DNA from: Micromonospora sp. NBC_00421
GTDB taxonomy: Bacteria > Actinomycetota > Actinomycetes > Mycobacteriales > Micromonosporaceae
Direction of reading: 5' to 3'
Assembly: GCF_036017915.1 (NCBI RefSeq)
Contig: NZ_CP107929.1
Location: forward strand, 3,724,001-3,788,000
DNA: 64,000 bases
Part shown: piece by piece, positions 1-12,918 of the stretch
Position numbering within the stretch: the first letter of the stretch is position 1
How the letters are laid out: the number at the start of each line of letters is the position of its first letter
The notes under the pieces: model-generated
Databases searched by the model: none
The model's input: the letters and a program-made list of their open reading frames with translations, nothing else
Told to the model about the DNA's origin: nothing
Program-made: the position numbers and the translations under genes

Positions 1-3000
1 CACCAGCTCACGACCCATGCCGACCCGCTGCGCACCCTGACCGGTGAACAACACCGCCGTCCGACCGGTGGTCACCCGACCCGACAGGCCGGCCCCGACG
101 GCCAGCGCCTCCAGGCCGGGGGCGAGGTCGGGGGCGGTGCCACCGACGACCACACCCCGGTGGTCCAGGGCGGCCCGGCCGGCGGCGAGGGAGTGCCCGA
201 CGTCCACCGGCCGTACGTCGGCGGGCAGTTCGTCGCGGAGCCGGGCGGCCTGCCCGGCCAGCGCACCGGCGGACCGGGCGGACAGCGGCCAGAGCACCAC
301 AGGCGGTTCGGGGGCTTCGACCGGCGCGGCGGACTCGACAGGCGGCGCCTCCTCGACGATCACGTGCGCGTTGGTGCCGCTGATCCCGAACGACGACACC
401 CCGGCCCGGCGGGGGCGCTCCGTCGCCGGCCAGTCGACCGGGTCGCTGAGCAGCCGGACGTCCCCGGCCGCCCAGTCGACCTGCCGGGACGGCGTCTGCG
501 CGTGCAGGGTGCGCGGCAGCGTGCCGTGCCGCATCGCCATCACCATCTTGATCACCCCGGCCATGCCGGCGGCGGCCTGGGCGTGCCCGATGTTCGACTT
601 GATCGAACCGAGCCACAGCGGCCGGTCCCGCTCCCGGCCGTAGGTGGCAAGCAGCGCCTGGGCCTCGATCGGGTCACCCAGGGTGGTGCCGGTGCCGTGC
701 GCCTCGACGGCGTCGACCTCGTCGGGGGTGAGCCGGGCGTTGGCCAGAGCCGCCCGGATCACCCGCTGCTGCGCCGGCCCGTTCGGCGCGGTCAACCCGT
801 TCGACGCACCGTCCTGGTTCACCGCCGAACCCCGGATCACCCCGTACACCCGGTGACCGTTGCGCCGCGCGTCGGAGAGGCGTTCCAGCACCAGCACGCC
901 GACCCCCTCGGACCAGCCGGTGCCGTCGGCGTCGTCGGAGAACGACTTGCACCGGCCGTCCGGGGCGAGCCCCCGCTGCCTGCTGAACGCCACGAACGGG
1001 GTGGGGTTCGACATCACCAGCACCCCACCGGCGACGGCGGTGCCGCACTCCCCCGCCCGCAGCGCCTGGCTGGCCAGGTGCAGCGCGACGAGCGACGAGG
1101 AACACGCCGTGTCGACGGTCATCGACGGCCCCTCGAAGCCGAAGGCGTACGACACCCGGCCGGAGATCACCGACGCGGAGCTGCCGGTGCTCAGGTACGC
1201 CTCCGACTCGGCCGGGGCGAGGCCGAGCAGGTCGCCGTAGTCCTGGGCGCCGGAGCCGACGAAGACCCCGACCGGGCTGCCGCGCAGCTCCTCCGGGTCC
1301 AGTCCGGCCCGCTCGCACGCCTCCCAGGTGACCTCGAGCATCAGCCGCTGCTGCGGGTCCATGGCGATCGCCTCGCGGGGCGAGATACCGAAGAACTCGG
1401 CGTCGAACGCGCCCGCCTCGTAGACGAAACCGCCGGAGCGGACGTAGCTGGTGCCGGGCTGGTCCGGGTCGGCGTCGAAGAGCGCGTCGGAGTCCCAGCC
1501 CCGGTCGACGGGGAAGGCGCTTATCGCGTCGGTGCCGCTGTCGACGAGCCGCCAGAGGTCCTCCGGGGACCGCACCCCACCCGGGTAGCGGCAGCTCATC
1601 CCGATGATGGCGATCGGCTCGTCGGGGCTGAGCCCGCCGGTGCCCGGGGCGGTGGTGCCCGGGGCGGTGGTGCCGACGAGTTCGTCGTACAGGTGGCGGG
1701 CCAGCACGGCGGGGGTCGGGTGGTCGTAGATCATGGTGGCCGGCAACCGCAGCCCGACCGCCGTACCGAGGGCGTTGCGCAGCTCCACCGCGGTCAGCGA
1801 GTCGAAGCCGAGTTCCCGGAACGGCCGCTGGACGTCCACGGTGGCATCGACGTCGTACCCGAGGACCGCGGCGACCTGGGCGCGGACGGTGTCCAGCAGG
1901 TACGGCAGCCGCTCGGCGTCGGGCATCCCGGCCAGTACGGAGGTGTCGACCGACTCGTTCGGGGCGGCGACCGGCGGGGCCTGGCGGGCCTCGGGGAGCG
2001 CGGCGAGCAGCGGCCGGGGCCGGGCCAGGGTGTAGACCGGGGTGAACCGGGCCCAGTCGATGTCGGTGACCACGAGGTGGTTCTCGTCGTGGTCGAGGAC
2101 CTGCTGCAACGCCCCGAGGGCGAGGCGCGGCTCCATCGGTGGGGTGCCCTGCCGCAGGAGGTGCTCGGTGGCCAGGGCGTCGACCATGCCACCACCACCC
2201 CAGGTGCCCCAGGCCACCGAGGTGGCGGTCCGACCCCGGCGACGACGCCTGTGGGCCAGGGCGTCGAGGAAGGCGTTGCCGGTGCCGTAGGCGGCCTGCC
2301 CGGCGCTGCCCCAGACCGCCGCGCCGGAGGCGAACAGCACGAACGCGTCGAGCTGCCGGTCGCCGAGCAGCGCGTCGAGGTGGGTCGCGCCGAGCACCTT
2401 GGCCCGGCACACGGCGGCGAAGTCGTCCAGACCGGTCTCGCCGAGCGGGGCGGGGTCGTAGAGCACCCCGGCGGCGTGGAAGACGGCGGTCAGGTCGTCG
2501 CCGATCCCGTCGAGCAGGGCGGCGACCGCCTCCCGGTCGGCCACGTCGCAGGCGACGACCCGTACGCCGGGCAGCCGGGCGGCCAGGTCGGCGGCCCCGG
2601 GGGCGGCCGGACCGCGCCGGCTGGCCAGCACCACCCGCTCGGCGCCCTGGTCGAGGAGCCATTCGGTGAGGTGTGCGCCGATGCCGCCGGTGCCGCCCGT
2701 GACAAGCACCGTTCCGGTGGGCCGCCAGCGCCGCTCGGGGCTGCCGGCCGCCGGCCAGCGGACCATCCGCCGGGCCAGCACCCCGGCGGTGCGCAGGGCG
2801 ACCTGGTCCTCACCACCGTCGGCGAGCACGTCGACGAGCCGGTCGAGGGTGTCGGACGTACAGTCGGCGGGCAGGTCGGCCAGCCCGCCCCACCAGCCCG
2901 GGTAGTCGAGGGAGAGCACGGTGCCGAGACCCCAGAGCCCGGCCTGCGCGGCGTGCGGCAGATCCTCGTACCGGTCGACGGCGACCCCGCCTGTGGTGAG

Positions 3001-6000
3001 GCACCAGAACCGGCCGGTGAAGCCGGCGGCGGCGAGGGCCTGCACCAGGCGCACGGTCCCGGTGACCCCGGCGGACAGCCCGGCGTCGTACGGGTCCGGG
3101 GCGTCGTCGAGGCCGACCAGGGACACGACCCCGGCGGGGACGCTCCGGCCGGTGAGCACGGACGCGGTGTCCCCGTCGGTGCCGGTGAGGTCGGCGACGG
3201 CGAGTCGGGTCACGGTGGCACCGCGTGCGGTGAGCGCGGCGGCTACGGCGGCGGCCCGGGGGTCGTCGGTGGGTGCGTCAGGCGTGACGATCCACCAGTC
3301 GCCGGTCAGCTCCCGGCCGGTGGGCAGGTCGGTGTCCCGCCACACCACCCGGTACCGCCAACCGTCGGTGGCGGTGGCCGGTGCGGCGGTGGGTGCTTCC
3401 AACCAGTAGCGCTGGCGGGCGAAGGCGTGGGTGGGCAGGTCGACCTGCCGCGCGCCGGGGTGCACGGCCGCCCAGTCGAGGTCGGCACCGGTGGTCCACG
3501 CCTGGGCCATCCCGGTGGCGTAAGCGTCGACCTGGTCGCGGTCCCGACGTTGCAACGCGATGGCGGCGACGTCGTCCACACAGTCGGCCACCATGGCGGT
3601 GAGCACGCTGTCCGGCCCGATCTCCACGAACCGGGTCACCCCACGAGCCGCCAGCGCGGCGACCGCGTCGGCGAACCGCACCGTCCCCCGCACCTGACCC
3701 TGCCAGTAGGCGGCCGAACCGAGCTGTTCGTCGGTCGCCGGCTCACCGGTCGCAGTGGAGATCAGCCCGATGGCGGCCGAATCGGCGGTGACCGTCTCCA
3801 ACACCCGCCCGTAGTCGGCCAGCATCGGATCCATCAGATGCGAATGAAACGCGTGCGACACCCGCAACCGACGCGTCTTCACCTCAAGCGACGCTTCGAG
3901 CGTGGCGATCTGCTCCTCGGTACCCGACACCACCACCGCCCGGGGACCGTTCACCGCCGCCACGTCCACGTCACCGAGATCCAACTCGTCGAGAGGCGCG
4001 GCGATGGCGAGCATCGCCCCACCCGCCGGCAACGCCTGCATCAACCCACCCCGCGCCGCCACCACCCGACACGCGTCCTCCAGCGACCACACCCCCGCCA
4101 CGTACGCCGCAGCCAACTCACCAATCGAATGACCCGCCACGAAATCCGGCTTCAACCCCCACGACTCGGCGAGGCGGAACAACGCCACCTCGACCGCGAA
4201 CAACGCCGGCTGCGTCCACCCCGTCCGATCCAACACACCACCCGGATCGGCGAACATCACCTCACGCAGGTCACCACCGAGCAACGGCGTGAACGTGCTG
4301 CACACCTCATCCAACGCGGCGGCGAACACCGGGAACGCCTCCGCCAACCCACGACCCATCCCCACCCGCTGCGCACCCTGACCGGTGAACAACACCGCCG
4401 TCCGACCAGCGACCACCCGACCCGACACACCACTGCCGGCGGCCAGGGTCTCCAGCCCGGCGGACAGCTCGGTCGCCTGCCGGCCGACCGCCACTCCACG
4501 GAACTCCAACCCGGCCCGGCCCGCACCGAGCGAGAACCCGACGTCGACCGGACGCGCGTCGGTGCCGGCGGCGAACTCCGCGATCCGGGCGGCCTGTCGG
4601 GCCACTCCCTCGGGGGAGCGCGCCGACACCGGCCAGAGGGTGACCGGCGGGGTCGGCCCCGGCTCGGCGTCCTCGACGGGCGGGGCCTGCTCGACGATGA
4701 GGTGCACGTTGGTGCCGCTGATGCCGAACGCCGACACCCCGGCCCGGCGCGGTCGGTCGGCCGTCGGCCAGTCGACCGGCTCGGTGAGCAGCCGGACGTT
4801 CCCAGCGTCCCAGTCGACCTGCCGGGACGGCGTTTCTGCGTGCAGGGTGCGCGGCAGCGTCCCGTACCGCATCGCCATCACCATCTTGATCACCCCGGCG
4901 ACCCCGGCGGCGGCCTGGGCGTGCCCGATGTTCGACTTGATCGAACCGAGGAGGAGCGGTCGTTCCCGGTCCCGGCCGTAGGTGGCCAGCAGCGCCTGGG
5001 CCTCGATCGGGTCACCCAGGGTGGTGCCGGTCCCGTGCGCCTCGACCACGTCCACGTCGGCCACGGAGAGCCGGGCGTTGGCCAGCGCCGCCCGGATCAC
5101 CCGCTGCTGCGCCGGCCCGTTCGGCGCGGTCAACCCGTTCGACGCACCGTCCTGGTTCACCGCCGAACCCCGGATCACCCCGTACACCCGGTGACCGTTG
5201 CGCCGCGCGTCGGAGAGGCGTTCCAGCACCAGCACGCCGACCCCCTCGGACCAGGCCGCGCCGTCGGCCCCGTCGCCGAAGGAGCGGCACCGGCCGTCCG
5301 GGGACAGGGCGCGTTGCTTGCTGAACTCGACGAAGAGCTGTGGGGTGGCCATCACGGCGACCCCGCCGGCCAGGGCAAGCCCGCACTCCTCCTTGCGCAG
5401 CGACTGGCAGGCCAGGTGCATCGCCACCGACGACGACGAGCAGGCGGTGTCGACGGTGATCGCCGGCCCCTCCAGGCCCAGGTGGTACGCGACCCGGCCG
5501 GAGACGAGGCTGCCGGAGGTGGTGCTGTCGACGTAGTCGTGGTGCATCACGCCGACGAAGACGCCGGTGGCGCTGCCCTTCAGGGCGATCGGGTCGATGC
5601 CGCCGTGCTCGAACGCCTCCCAGGACGTCTCCAGCAGCAGCCGCTGCTGCGGGTCGGTCTCCACCGCGTCCCGGGGGCTCATCCCGAAGAAGCCCGGGTC
5701 GAAGTCGGCGGCGTCGTGGAGGAAGCCGCCCTGGCGGGTGTAGCTCTTGCCGGGCTTGCCGGGTTCCGGGTCGTAGACGCCGTCGACGTCCCAGCCCCGA
5801 CCGGTGGGGAAGCCGGAGATGGCGTCGGTGCCGTCCTCGACGAGCCGCCACAGGTCCTCCGGCGACCGGACCCCGCCGGGGTAACGGCAGCCCATGCCGA
5901 CGATCGCGATCGGCTCCTGGTCCCGGCCCTCCACCTCACGCAGCCGCCGGTTGGCCTGTTGCAGTTCGGCGGTGGCGCGCTTGAGGAAGGTCCGGAGCTT

Positions 6001-6015
6001 GTCGTCGTTCGCCAT
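1..6015 (-). CDS. Modular type I polyketide synthase, C-terminus beyond window (KS-AT-KR-ACP-KS-AT...)
   Basis: Partial: 2005 residues are present and the frame is still open at base 1. The ATG at 6015 begins a short helical docking segment (residues 1-33), then KS1 ([14 protein letters not shown] near 35-48; active-site Cys192 in [13 protein letters not shown]), AT1 (GHSIGE and HAFH, the malonyl-CoA type), a KR directly after AT with no DH between (NAD(P)H motif TGGTGGIG near 1100), ACP1 ([10 protein letters not shown] near 1403), KS2 (DTACSSSL near 1638) and the start of AT2 ([11 protein letters not shown] at the window edge). The KR has a Trp in AAVWGSAGQ and lacks LDD, the A-type pattern, so an L-type beta-hydroxyl is expected after module 1 (family rule). 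It starts 47 bp after the upstream PKS stop and follows that subunit in the same operon. The ribosome binding site is weak. Confidence 0.95.
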   Translation of the reverse strand, partial: MANDDKLRTFLKRATAELQQANRRLREVEGRDQEPIAIVGMGCRYPGGVRSPEDLWRLVEDGTDAISGFPTGRGWDVDGVYDPEPGKPGKSYTRQGGFLHDAADFDPGFFGMSPRDAVETDPQQRLLLETSWEAFEHGGIDPIALKGSATGVFVGVMHHDYVDSTTSGSLVSGRVAYHLGLEGPAITVDTACSSSSVAMHLACQSLRKEECGLALAGGVAVMATPQLFVEFSKQRALSPDGRCRSFGDGADGAAWSEGVGVLVLERLSDARRNGHRVYGVIRGSAVNQDGASNGLTAPNGPAQQRVIRAALANARLSVADVDVVEAHGTGTTLGDPIEAQALLATYGRDRERPLLLGSIKSNIGHAQAAAGVAGVIKMVMAMRYGTLPRTLHAETPSRQVDWDAGNVRLLTEPVDWPTADRPRRAGVSAFGISGTNVHLIVEQAPPVEDAEPGPTPPVTLWPVSARSPEGVARQAARIAEFAAGTDARPVDVGFSLGAGRAGLEFRGVAVGRQATELSAGLETLAAGSGVSGRVVAGRTAVLFTGQGAQRVGMGRGLAEAFPVFAAALDEVCSTFTPLLGGDLREVMFADPGGVLDRTGWTQPALFAVEVALFRLAESWGLKPDFVAGHSIGELAAAYVAGVWSLEDACRVVAARGGLMQALPAGGAMLAIAAPLDELDLGDVDVAAVNGPRAVVVSGTEEQIATLEASLEVKTRRLRVSHAFHSHLMDPMLADYGRVLETVTADSAAIGLISTATGEPATDEQLGSAAYWQGQVRGTVRFADAVAALAARGVTRFVEIGPDSVLTAMVADCVDDVAAIALQRRDRDQVDAYATGMAQAWTTGADLDWAAVHPGARQVDLPTHAFARQRYWLEAPTAAPATATDGWRYRVVWRDTDLPTGRELTGDWWIVTPDAPTDDPRAAAVAAALTARGATVTRLAVADLTGTDGDTASVLTGRSVPAGVVSLVGLDDAPDPYDAGLSAGVTGTVRLVQALAAAGFTGRFWCLTTGGVAVDRYEDLPHAAQAGLWGLGTVLSLDYPGWWGGLADLPADCTSDTLDRLVDVLADGGEDQVALRTAGVLARRMVRWPAAGSPERRWRPTGTVLVTGGTGGIGAHLTEWLLDQGAERVVLASRRGPAAPGAADLAARLPGVRVVACDVADREAVAALLDGIGDDLTAVFHAAGVLYDPAPLGETGLDDFAAVCRAKVLGATHLDALLGDRQLDAFVLFASGAAVWGSAGQAAYGTGNAFLDALAHRRRRRGRTATSVAWGTWGGGGMVDALATEHLLRQGTPPMEPRLALGALQQVLDHDENHLVVTDIDWARFTPVYTLARPRPLLAALPEARQAPPVAAPNESVDTSVLAGMPDAERLPYLLDTVRAQVAAVLGYDVDATVDVQRPFRELGFDSLTAVELRNALGTAVGLRLPATMIYDHPTPAVLARHLYDELVGTTAPGTTAPGTGGLSPDEPIAIIGMSCRYPGGVRSPEDLWRLVDSGTDAISAFPVDRGWDSDALFDADPDQPGTSYVRSGGFVYEAGAFDAEFFGISPREAIAMDPQQRLMLEVTWEACERAGLDPEELRGSPVGVFVGSGAQDYGDLLGLAPAESEAYLSTGSSASVISGRVSYAFGFEGPSMTVDTACSSSLVALHLASQALRAGECGTAVAGGVLVMSNPTPFVAFSRQRGLAPDGRCKSFSDDADGTGWSEGVGVLVLERLSDARRNGHRVYGVIRGSAVNQDGASNGLTAPNGPAQQRVIRAALANARLTPDEVDAVEAHGTGTTLGDPIEAQALLATYGRERDRPLWLGSIKSNIGHAQAAAGMAGVIKMVMAMRHGTLPRTLHAQTPSRQVDWAAGDVRLLSDPVDWPATERPRRAGVSSFGISGTNAHVIVEEAPPVESAAPVEAPEPPVVLWPLSARSAGALAGQAARLRDELPADVRPVDVGHSLAAGRAALDHRGVVVGGTAPDLAPGLEALAVGAGLSGRVTTGRTAVLFTGQGAQRVGMGRELV

Positions 6016-6062
6016 CGTTCACACCAATCTTCGCGCGCCGCAGGTTTCGTCGGGGGCTGTCC

Positions 6063-9000
6063 TCAGGAGATGCCGAGCTCGTTCTGCAGCACGTCGAACA
6101 GTTCCTCGTCGGTGGCGGACTCGTAGTCGTTCGGGGTGTCGTCGTCGGAGTCGCCGGCCCGGTCCTGCCAGCCACGCAGCACCGCCTCCAGCCGGGCCGT
6201 GATCCGGGCGTGCTCGTCGTCGGGCACCCCGGTCAGGGCCTTCTCCAGCCGGTCGAGATCGGCGAGTACCACACCGGCCGGGTCGACGTCGGGCACCACC
6301 AGCTCGGCCTTCAGCGCGCGGGCCAGGGTGGCGGGTTCGGGGTGGTCGAAGACGAGGGTGGCGGGCAGCCGCAGCCCGGTGACGGTGCTGAGCACGTTGC
6401 GGAACTCGACGGCGGCGAGGGAGTCGAAGCCGAGGTCCTTGAACGCCCGGCCGGGTTCCACCGAGGCCGGGCCGGGGAAACCCAGCACGGTGGCGGCGTG
6501 CGTGCGGACCAGGTCGAGCAGCAGGGTGTCCCGGTCCGCGTCGGAGAGACCGGCGAGCCGCTGGGCCAGCGCCGGGCCACCGGCCGCCGCGCCGCCGCTG
6601 GCGGTGGCGGTGGCGGTGGCGGTGGGCCGGGCCGGGGTGCGGACCAGGCCGCGCAGCACGGCGGGCAGCGTGTCGGTGCGCCGCCGCAACGCGTCCAGGT
6701 CGACCCGCACCGGTACGACTGTGGCCCGGTCGGTGGCGACCGCCGCGTCGAAGAGTTCCAGCCCCTCGTCGGTGCTCATCGCCGGCATCCCGAGCCGGCT
6801 CATCCGGTGCAGGTCGGCGTCGTCGAGGTGACCGCCCATCCCGGTGCCGGTCGCCCAGAGGCCGAAGGCCAGCGAGGTGGCGGGCAGTCCGTCGGCGTGG
6901 CGGCGTTGGGCGAGCGCGTCGAGGAAGAGGTTCGCTGCGGCGTAGTTGCCCTGACCGGCGCCGGCCACCCAACCGGCCGACGAGGAGAAGAGCACGAAGG
7001 CGGTCAGCTCGCGGTCGCGGGTGAGGTCGTGCAGATGCCAGGCGGCGTCCACCTTGGGCCGCAGCACCCGGTGCAGTTGTTCCGGGGTGAGGGCGTCGAC
7101 AAGCGCGTTCTCGGCGGTGCCGGCGGCGTGCACCACGGCACCGACCGGGTGCTCGGCCAGCAGTGTGGCGACCGCGTCCCGGTCGGCGACGTCGCAGGCG
7201 GCGACCGTCACGTCGGCGCCGGCGGCGGTGAGGTCCGCGACCAGTTCCGCCGCGCCGGGCGTGGCCGCGCCGCTGCGCCCGGTCAACAGCAGCCGGCGTA
7301 CGCCGTGCCGGGTGACCAGGTGCCGGGCGACGAGGCTGCCCAGCCCGCCGAGGCCACCGGTGATCAGGACGGTGCCGTCGGCGGGCCACCGGCTGCCGGC
7401 GGTGGTGTCGACGGCCAACCGGGTCAGCCGGGGCACCAGTAGCTGGCCGTCCCGGACGGCCAGCTCGGGTTCACCGGTGGCCAGCGCCGCCGCGAGGTGT
7501 GCGGTGCCGGGGTCGGTTACGTCGGTGTCGACGAGCACGAACCGGCCGGGGTGTTCGGCCTCGGCGGCCCGGACCAGCCCCCACCTCGCCGCCGAGGCGG
7601 GGTCGACCGGGGTGTCGCCGGCCCCGACCGCGTTGCGGGTGAGCAGGACCAGCGTGCTGTCGGCGTACCCCGGGTGGGTGAGCCAGCGGCGCAGCAGCCC
7701 CAGCAGCTGTTCGGTGGCCCGGTGCACGGCGGCCGGGGCCGGGCCGGGCGGATCCAGGGTGACCACGACGGTGTCGGCCGCCGGTTCGGGCAGTTCCGCG
7801 TCGACGTCGACCAGGGTCCAGCCGTCGGCGGCGACGTCCGGTGCGGGGACGGGCTGCCAGACCACCTCGTACAGGTGGCGGTGCCGGCTGCGGGCGGCGT
7901 CGCCGAGGGCGTCGGCGGCGACCGGCCGGACCACCAGCTGCTCGATGGTGGCGACCGGGTTGCCCTGCCCGTCGGCGACGGTGACGGCCAGTTTGTCGGC
8001 GGCGGCCGGGGATATCCTCAGCCGCAGGGTGCTGGCGTGCGCGGCATGCAGGGTGACCCCGCGCCAGGAGAACGGCAGCGGGGTGTCGCCCGCGCCCTCG
8101 TCGAGCAGGTTGGCGTGCAGGGCCGCGTCGAGCAGCGCCGGGTGCAGCAGGAACTGGGCGGCGTCGGCCACGGCCACGTCGGGCAGTGCCGCCTCGGCCC
8201 AGAGCTCGGTGGCGTCGCCGTCGCCGCGCCGCCACACCGCGCGCAGCCCCTGGAACACCGGCCCGTAGCCGTAGCCGTGGTCGCGCAGCCGCTCGTAGAG
8301 GCCGTCGAGGTCGACGGGTTCGGCCCCGGCGGGCGGCCACTCGGACAGGTCGGCGGCGGCCGGGTCGGCCCCGGCCTGCCGGACCAGGACCCCTTCGGCG
8401 TGCCGGGTCCAGTCGGTGTCGTCGGCCGCGTCGTCGGGCCGGCTCCAGATGCCGAGGGTACGGGCCCCGCTGTCGTCGGTGGCGTCGACCGTGACCCGCA
8501 GGGCCAGGCCGCCGTCGGCGGGGAGCACAAGCGGCGCACCGATGGTCAACTCGTCGAGGACCGGGCAGCCCACCTGGTCACCGGCGCGCAGGGCGAGTTC
8601 GACCAGCCCGGTGCCGGGGACGAGGACGGTGTCGAACACCGCGTGGTCGGCGAGCCATGGTTGGGCGGTGCGGGAGAGTCGGCCGGTGAGCACCACCCCG
8701 TCGGTGCCGGGCAGGTCGACGACCGCACCGAGCATCGGATGGTCGGCGGGCAGTTGACCGAGCCCGGCGGTGTCACCACTGCCGGGGGGAACGTCGAGCC
8801 AGTACCGCTGGTGTTGGAAGGCGTAGGTGGGCAGGTCGATCTGCCGGCCTCCCGGGTTGACCGCCGCCCAGTCCAGGTCGATCCCACTGACCCACGCCTG
8901 GGCCATCCCGGTGGCGTACACCTCCACCTGTCCCTCGTCCTGCCCCTGCACCCCAGCGGTACCGCCGGCCTCCCCCCGGCCCCTCGGACGCCGCTGCAAC

Positions 9001-11501
9001 GGAACCGCCACCGCATCCTCGACACACTCGCCCACCATGGCGGTGAGCACACTGTCCGGCCCGATCTCCACGAACCGGGTCACCCCACGAGCAGCCAACG
9101 CGGCGACCGCATCCGCGAACCGCACCGTCCCCCGCACCTGACCCCGCCAATAGGCAGCCGAACCCAACTCGTCGTCCCCAGCCAGCTCACCGGTCACGGT
9201 CGACACCAACGGGACCGTCGCCGGGTTCGCGGTCACCCCGTCCAACACCCGCCCGTACTCAGCCAGCATCGGATCCATCAGATGCGAATGGAACGCATGC
9301 GACACCCGCAACCGACGCGTCTTCACCCCAAGCGACGCCTCCAACACGGCAATCCGCTCCTCGGTGCCCGACACCACCACCGCCCGGGGGCCGTTCACCG
9401 CCGCCACGTCCACGTCACCAAGATCCAACTCCGCCAACGGAGCCGCGATCGCCAACATCGCCCCACCAGCCGGCAGCGCCTGCATCAACCTGCCCCGCGC
9501 CGCCACCACCCGACACGCATCATCGAGGGACCACACCCCCGCCACATACGCCGCAGCCAACTCACCAATCGAATGACCCGCCACGAAATCCGGCCTCAAA
9601 CCCCACGACTCGGCCAACCGGAACAACGCCACCTCAACCGCGAACAACGCCGGCTGCGTCCACCCCGTCCGATCCAACACACCATCCGGATCGGCGAACA
9701 TCACCTCCCGCAAATCACCACCGAGCATCGGCGTGAACGTGCCGCACACCTCGTCCAACGCGGCGGCGAACACCGGGAACGCACCCGCCAGCTCACGACC
9801 CATCCCCACCCGCTGCGCACCCTGACCGGTGAACAACACCGCCGTCCGACCGGTGGTCACCCGACCCGCCACACCACTGCCGGCGGCCAGGGCGTCCAGC
9901 CCCGGCACCAGGTCGGCCGTCTCCGCGCCGACGGCCAGGCCACGGAACTCCATTGCCGACCGGCCGGTGCCGAGAGAGAACCCGACGTCCGCCGGTCGTT
10001 CGTCGGTCAGGAACTCCCGCAGCCGGTCCGCCTGCCCGGCCAGCGCCGCCGCCGACCGGCCCGACAGCGGCCAGAGCAGCACCGGTGGTGCCGAGACCTC
10101 GACCGGCTCGGCGTCCTCGACCGGTGGGGCCTGCTCCAGCACCACGTGGGAGTTGGTGCCGCTGAGCCCGAAGGACGACACGGCCGCCCGTCGGGGTCGC
10201 CCCGTCGCCGGCCACTCGACGGCCTCGGTGAGCAGCCGGACGTCGCCGGCCGTCCAGTCGACGTGCGGGGTGGGCCGGTCGACGTGCAGGGTGCGGGGCA
10301 GTACGCCGTACCGCATCGCCAGCACCATCTTGATCACCCCGGCGACCCCGGCGGCGGCCTGGGTGTGCCCCAGGTTGGACTTCACCGAGCCCAGCAAGAG
10401 CGGCTGCTCCCGGTCCCGGCCGTAGGTGGCGAGGATCGCCTGTGCCTCGATCGGGTCACCGAGCCTGGTGCCGGTCCCGTGCGCCTCGACGGCGTCCACC
10501 TGGTCGGCGGTGAGCCGGGCGTTCGCCAGGGCGTCGGCGATGACCCGGCGCTGCGACGGGCCGTTGGGGGCGGTGAGGCCGCTGCTGGCGCCGTCCTGGT
10601 TGACCGCGGTGCCCCGGACCACTGCCAGCACCCGGTGCCCGTGGCGTTGGGCGTCGCTGAGGCGTTCGACGAGCAGCATCCCGACACCCTCGGCCCAGCC
10701 GGTGCCGTCGGCGGCGGCGGCGAACGGCTTGCACCGGCCGTCGGCGGCCAGACCCCGCTGCCGGCTGAAGTCGACGAACGTCTCCGGGGTGGCCATCACG
10801 GTCACCCCACCGGCCAACGCCAGCGTGCACTCCTCGCGGCGCAGCGACTGGATCGCCAGGTGCAGCGCGACAAGCGAGGACGAGCAGGCGGTGTCCACTG
10901 TGATCGCCGGGCCTTCGAGGCCCAGCACATAGGCGACCCGGCCGGAGAGGATGCTGCCGGTGTTGCCGTTGCCGATGAAGCCCTCCAACTCGGCGGGCAC
11001 CACCGGCAGCCGGCTCGAGTATTCGTGGTACATCATCCCGGCGAACACCCCGGTACGACTGCCGCGCGCCGAGACCGGGTCGATGCCGGCCGATTCGAAT
11101 GCCTCCCAGGACGCCTCCAGCACCAGCCGCTGCTGCGGGTCCATGGCGATCGCCTCGCGCGGGGAAATGCCGAAGAATGCGGGATCGAATTGCGCGGCGT
11201 CGGCCAGGAACCCGCCGGTTTTCGCGTACGTCTTGCCGGCCTTGGAATCGTCGGGGTCGTAGATTTCCTCGACGTTCCAGCCCCGGTCGTCGGGAAAGTC
11301 GGAGACCGCGTCCGTGCCGTCGAGCAGGAGCTGCCACAGCGCCGCCGGGCTGTCCACGCCGCCGGGGAAACGGCAGCTCATTCCCACGATCGCGATCGGG
11401 TCGTACTCCCGGCGCTCGGCCTGACGCAGCTGCCGGCGGGCCTCGCGCAGATCGGTGGTGGCCCGCTTCAGATACCCGAGAAGCTTCTCCTCGTTCTCCA
11501 T
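6063..11501 (-). CDS. Modular type I polyketide synthase, single module KS-AT-DH-KR-ACP
   Basis: 1812 residues, complete. Order: N-terminal docking helix (1-33); KS ([14 protein letters not shown]; Cys206 in [17 protein letters not shown]); AT with GHSIGE near 640 and HAFH, the malonyl-CoA signature; DH near 930-1170; KR with TGGLGGLG near 1377; ACP with [10 protein letters not shown] near 1690; C-terminal acidic docking tail ending LQNELGIS. The DH first motif reads [10 protein letters not shown], so the usual Gly of HxxxGxxxxP is Asp; the second motif DAALH is intact. The KR keeps the Ser, Tyr and Asn of the active site (SSSAG, GNYAAAN) but has AEN where B-type KRs have LDD, so stereotype is unclear. 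The ATG at 11501 has GGGAGA just upstream. The N-terminal docking domain means it accepts a chain from, or is loaded by, another protein not seen here. Confidence 0.96.
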   Translation of the reverse strand: MENEEKLLGYLKRATTDLREARRQLRQAERREYDPIAIVGMSCRFPGGVDSPAALWQLLLDGTDAVSDFPDDRGWNVEEIYDPDDSKAGKTYAKTGGFLADAAQFDPAFFGISPREAIAMDPQQRLVLEASWEAFESAGIDPVSARGSRTGVFAGMMYHEYSSRLPVVPAELEGFIGNGNTGSILSGRVAYVLGLEGPAITVDTACSSSLVALHLAIQSLRREECTLALAGGVTVMATPETFVDFSRQRGLAADGRCKPFAAAADGTGWAEGVGMLLVERLSDAQRHGHRVLAVVRGTAVNQDGASSGLTAPNGPSQRRVIADALANARLTADQVDAVEAHGTGTRLGDPIEAQAILATYGRDREQPLLLGSVKSNLGHTQAAAGVAGVIKMVLAMRYGVLPRTLHVDRPTPHVDWTAGDVRLLTEAVEWPATGRPRRAAVSSFGLSGTNSHVVLEQAPPVEDAEPVEVSAPPVLLWPLSGRSAAALAGQADRLREFLTDERPADVGFSLGTGRSAMEFRGLAVGAETADLVPGLDALAAGSGVAGRVTTGRTAVLFTGQGAQRVGMGRELAGAFPVFAAALDEVCGTFTPMLGGDLREVMFADPDGVLDRTGWTQPALFAVEVALFRLAESWGLRPDFVAGHSIGELAAAYVAGVWSLDDACRVVAARGRLMQALPAGGAMLAIAAPLAELDLGDVDVAAVNGPRAVVVSGTEERIAVLEASLGVKTRRLRVSHAFHSHLMDPMLAEYGRVLDGVTANPATVPLVSTVTGELAGDDELGSAAYWRGQVRGTVRFADAVAALAARGVTRFVEIGPDSVLTAMVGECVEDAVAVPLQRRPRGRGEAGGTAGVQGQDEGQVEVYATGMAQAWVSGIDLDWAAVNPGGRQIDLPTYAFQHQRYWLDVPPGSGDTAGLGQLPADHPMLGAVVDLPGTDGVVLTGRLSRTAQPWLADHAVFDTVLVPGTGLVELALRAGDQVGCPVLDELTIGAPLVLPADGGLALRVTVDATDDSGARTLGIWSRPDDAADDTDWTRHAEGVLVRQAGADPAAADLSEWPPAGAEPVDLDGLYERLRDHGYGYGPVFQGLRAVWRRGDGDATELWAEAALPDVAVADAAQFLLHPALLDAALHANLLDEGAGDTPLPFSWRGVTLHAAHASTLRLRISPAAADKLAVTVADGQGNPVATIEQLVVRPVAADALGDAARSRHRHLYEVVWQPVPAPDVAADGWTLVDVDAELPEPAADTVVVTLDPPGPAPAAVHRATEQLLGLLRRWLTHPGYADSTLVLLTRNAVGAGDTPVDPASAARWGLVRAAEAEHPGRFVLVDTDVTDPGTAHLAAALATGEPELAVRDGQLLVPRLTRLAVDTTAGSRWPADGTVLITGGLGGLGSLVARHLVTRHGVRRLLLTGRSGAATPGAAELVADLTAAGADVTVAACDVADRDAVATLLAEHPVGAVVHAAGTAENALVDALTPEQLHRVLRPKVDAAWHLHDLTRDRELTAFVLFSSSAGWVAGAGQGNYAAANLFLDALAQRRHADGLPATSLAFGLWATGTGMGGHLDDADLHRMSRLGMPAMSTDEGLELFDAAVATDRATVVPVRVDLDALRRRTDTLPAVLRGLVRTPARPTATATATASGGAAAGGPALAQRLAGLSDADRDTLLLDLVRTHAATVLGFPGPASVEPGRAFKDLGFDSLAAVEFRNVLSTVTGLRLPATLVFDHPEPATLARALKAELVVPDVDPAGVVLADLDRLEKALTGVPDDEHARITARLEAVLRGWQDRAGDSDDDTPNDYESATDEELFDVLQNELGIS

Positions 11502-11860
11502 CTACGTCTCCCGCCACTAGCCCCAGCCGGACAGACCCGGGCCAATATCGACTCACGGGTCAGCGCGGCGGCAATTGTCGAAACAGAGAGCTTCTTCAGG
11601 CATTGTTGGTTGTTCCGCGATGACCCTACGGCGGCCCGACGCACCCCTAGACCCCTTACCGCCCCCAGAGCGCCCCCTAGGCCCTGGTGGTCCGACCTCG
11701 ACTGTCGACAGTGGTGCGGCGGCGGTGGGCTGGGGTTGCTCGCCGGGCACCGACCGGCGGGCGGACTAGAGTCGGAAGCGTCCTGGCCCCACCGACCCTC
11801 GGCAGCCCCGGCACGGCGCGGATCACCGCCGGTGCGGGCCTGCCGGCCCGAAGGAGCACA
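11502..11860. promoter_or_regulatory. Divergent intergenic region of the PKS operon, with paired CCCCTAG sites
   Basis: This 359 bp gap lies between the divergently transcribed PKS operon and the secreted protein gene. It is less GC-rich near the PKS start. CCCCTAG occurs at 11644-11650 and again at 11674-11680, same orientation, 30 bp apart (about three helical turns). CTAG is rare in such DNA, and CTAGGG half-sites are known for LAL/LuxR-type pathway activators; calling these such a site is inference. No coding frame is convincing. Confidence 0.4.
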
Positions 11861-12799
11861 GTGAACAGACGCCTCCGGACCACCCTCGCCCTCGCCCTGA
11901 CCGGCACGCTGCTGACCACGGTCGCGGTGTCGCCGGCGCAGGCCCACCCGGCGCAGCGCCTCCCCGACGTCATCGCCCTGCCCGACGGCTTCCAGCCCGA
12001 GGGCATCGCCACCGCCGGTCGGTACGCCTATCTCGGCTCCCGCGCCACCGGCGCGATCCAGCGGGTCGACCTGGTGACCGGTCGCGGCAGCCAGCTCAGC
12101 CCGCCGACCGGCACCCCGTCGCTCGGCCTGAAGGTCGACCGGCAGGGCCGGCTCTTCGTCGCCGGTGGCACCGCCGGGGACGCCCGGGTGGTCGACACCC
12201 GGACGGGGCGGGTCCTGGCGAGCTACCAGCTCGCCGGCGCACCCAGCTTCGTCAACGACGTCGTGCTCACCGCCGACGCCGCCTGGTTCACCGACTCGTA
12301 CCAGCCGGTCCTCTACCGGGTGCCGTTCGGCCGGCACGGGGCGCCGCCCGCCGCCGACGCCGTCACGGCGGTGCCGCTGACCGGGGCCTACCAGCAGGTC
12401 GCCGATGCGATAAACGTCAACGGCATCGCGGACACCCCGGACGGCCGGGCGTTGATCGTGGTGCAGTCCAGCACCGGGAGCCTGTTCCGGGTGGACCCGG
12501 GCACCGGGGTGACCACCGTGGTGGACGTACCCGGGCACTCGTTCGTCGCGGGTGACGGGCTGCTGCGCGACGGCCGCACCCTCTACGTGGTGCAGAACCG
12601 GCTGCAGCAGGTCACCGTGGTCACGCTGAACCAGGCGGGCACCGCCGGCACCGTCACCGGGACGCTCACCGATCCGGACTTCGACGTGCCGACCACCGTC
12701 GCCAGCGCGTTCGGGCGGCTCTACCTGCCGAATGCCCGCTTCACCACGACGCCGACGCCGACCACGCCGTACACGATCGTCGCGGTCCGCCCGGCCTGA
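11861..12799 (+). CDS. Secreted SMP-30/NHL-like beta-propeller protein
   Basis: 312 residues from a GTG start chosen because AAGGAG (11851-11856) precedes it by 4 bp and a clean Sec signal peptide follows (RR, then LALALTGTLLTTVAV, cleavage near SPAQA-HP). The mature part has repeated short blades (GIATAGRYAYLGS, GLKVDRQGRLFVAGG, NGIADTPDGRALIVVQ, GDGLLRDGRTLYVVQN), typical of SMP-30/gluconolactonase-like six-bladed propellers. No metal ligands could be assigned with certainty, so enzyme activity is open. It is divergent from the PKS genes and convergent with the GH16 gene; nothing links it to polyketide synthesis. Exported to the cell surface or medium. Confidence 0.85.
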   Translation: MNRRLRTTLALALTGTLLTTVAVSPAQAHPAQRLPDVIALPDGFQPEGIATAGRYAYLGSRATGAIQRVDLVTGRGSQLSPPTGTPSLGLKVDRQGRLFVAGGTAGDARVVDTRTGRVLASYQLAGAPSFVNDVVLTADAAWFTDSYQPVLYRVPFGRHGAPPAADAVTAVPLTGAYQQVADAINVNGIADTPDGRALIVVQSSTGSLFRVDPGTGVTTVVDVPGHSFVAGDGLLRDGRTLYVVQNRLQQVTVVTLNQAGTAGTVTGTLTDPDFDVPTTVASAFGRLYLPNARFTTTPTPTTPYTIVAVRPA

Positions 12800-12805
12800 C
12801 CACCA

Positions 12806-12844
12806 CCCCGGGGGTACGCGCGGATGCCGCGGGTACCCCCGGGG
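12806..12844. terminator. Bidirectional hairpin terminator
   Basis: CCCCGGGGGTAC (12806-12817) and GTACCCCCGGGG (12833-12844) form a perfect 12 bp stem 6 bp after the propeller gene stop. The next gene is convergent, so the hairpin can serve both. There is no T-run, which is common for actinomycete terminators. Confidence 0.75.
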
Positions 12845-12918
12845 CTCCTACCGCGGGGGACCGCCGCGGTGGTCGACCGCCGGGCCGGCGGTGGCCGGCC
12901 CGGCGGAACCCGGGTCGG

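Noticed and set aside
160..6126. A 1988-codon open frame on the plus strand opposite the PKS gene
   Set aside because: Shadow frame caused by high GC. The product is Gly/Arg/His-rich without domains, while the minus strand has complete PKS domains.
7497..11864. A 1455-codon open frame on the plus strand opposite the second PKS gene
   Set aside because: Same reason: low-complexity translation antisense to KS-AT-DH-KR-ACP.
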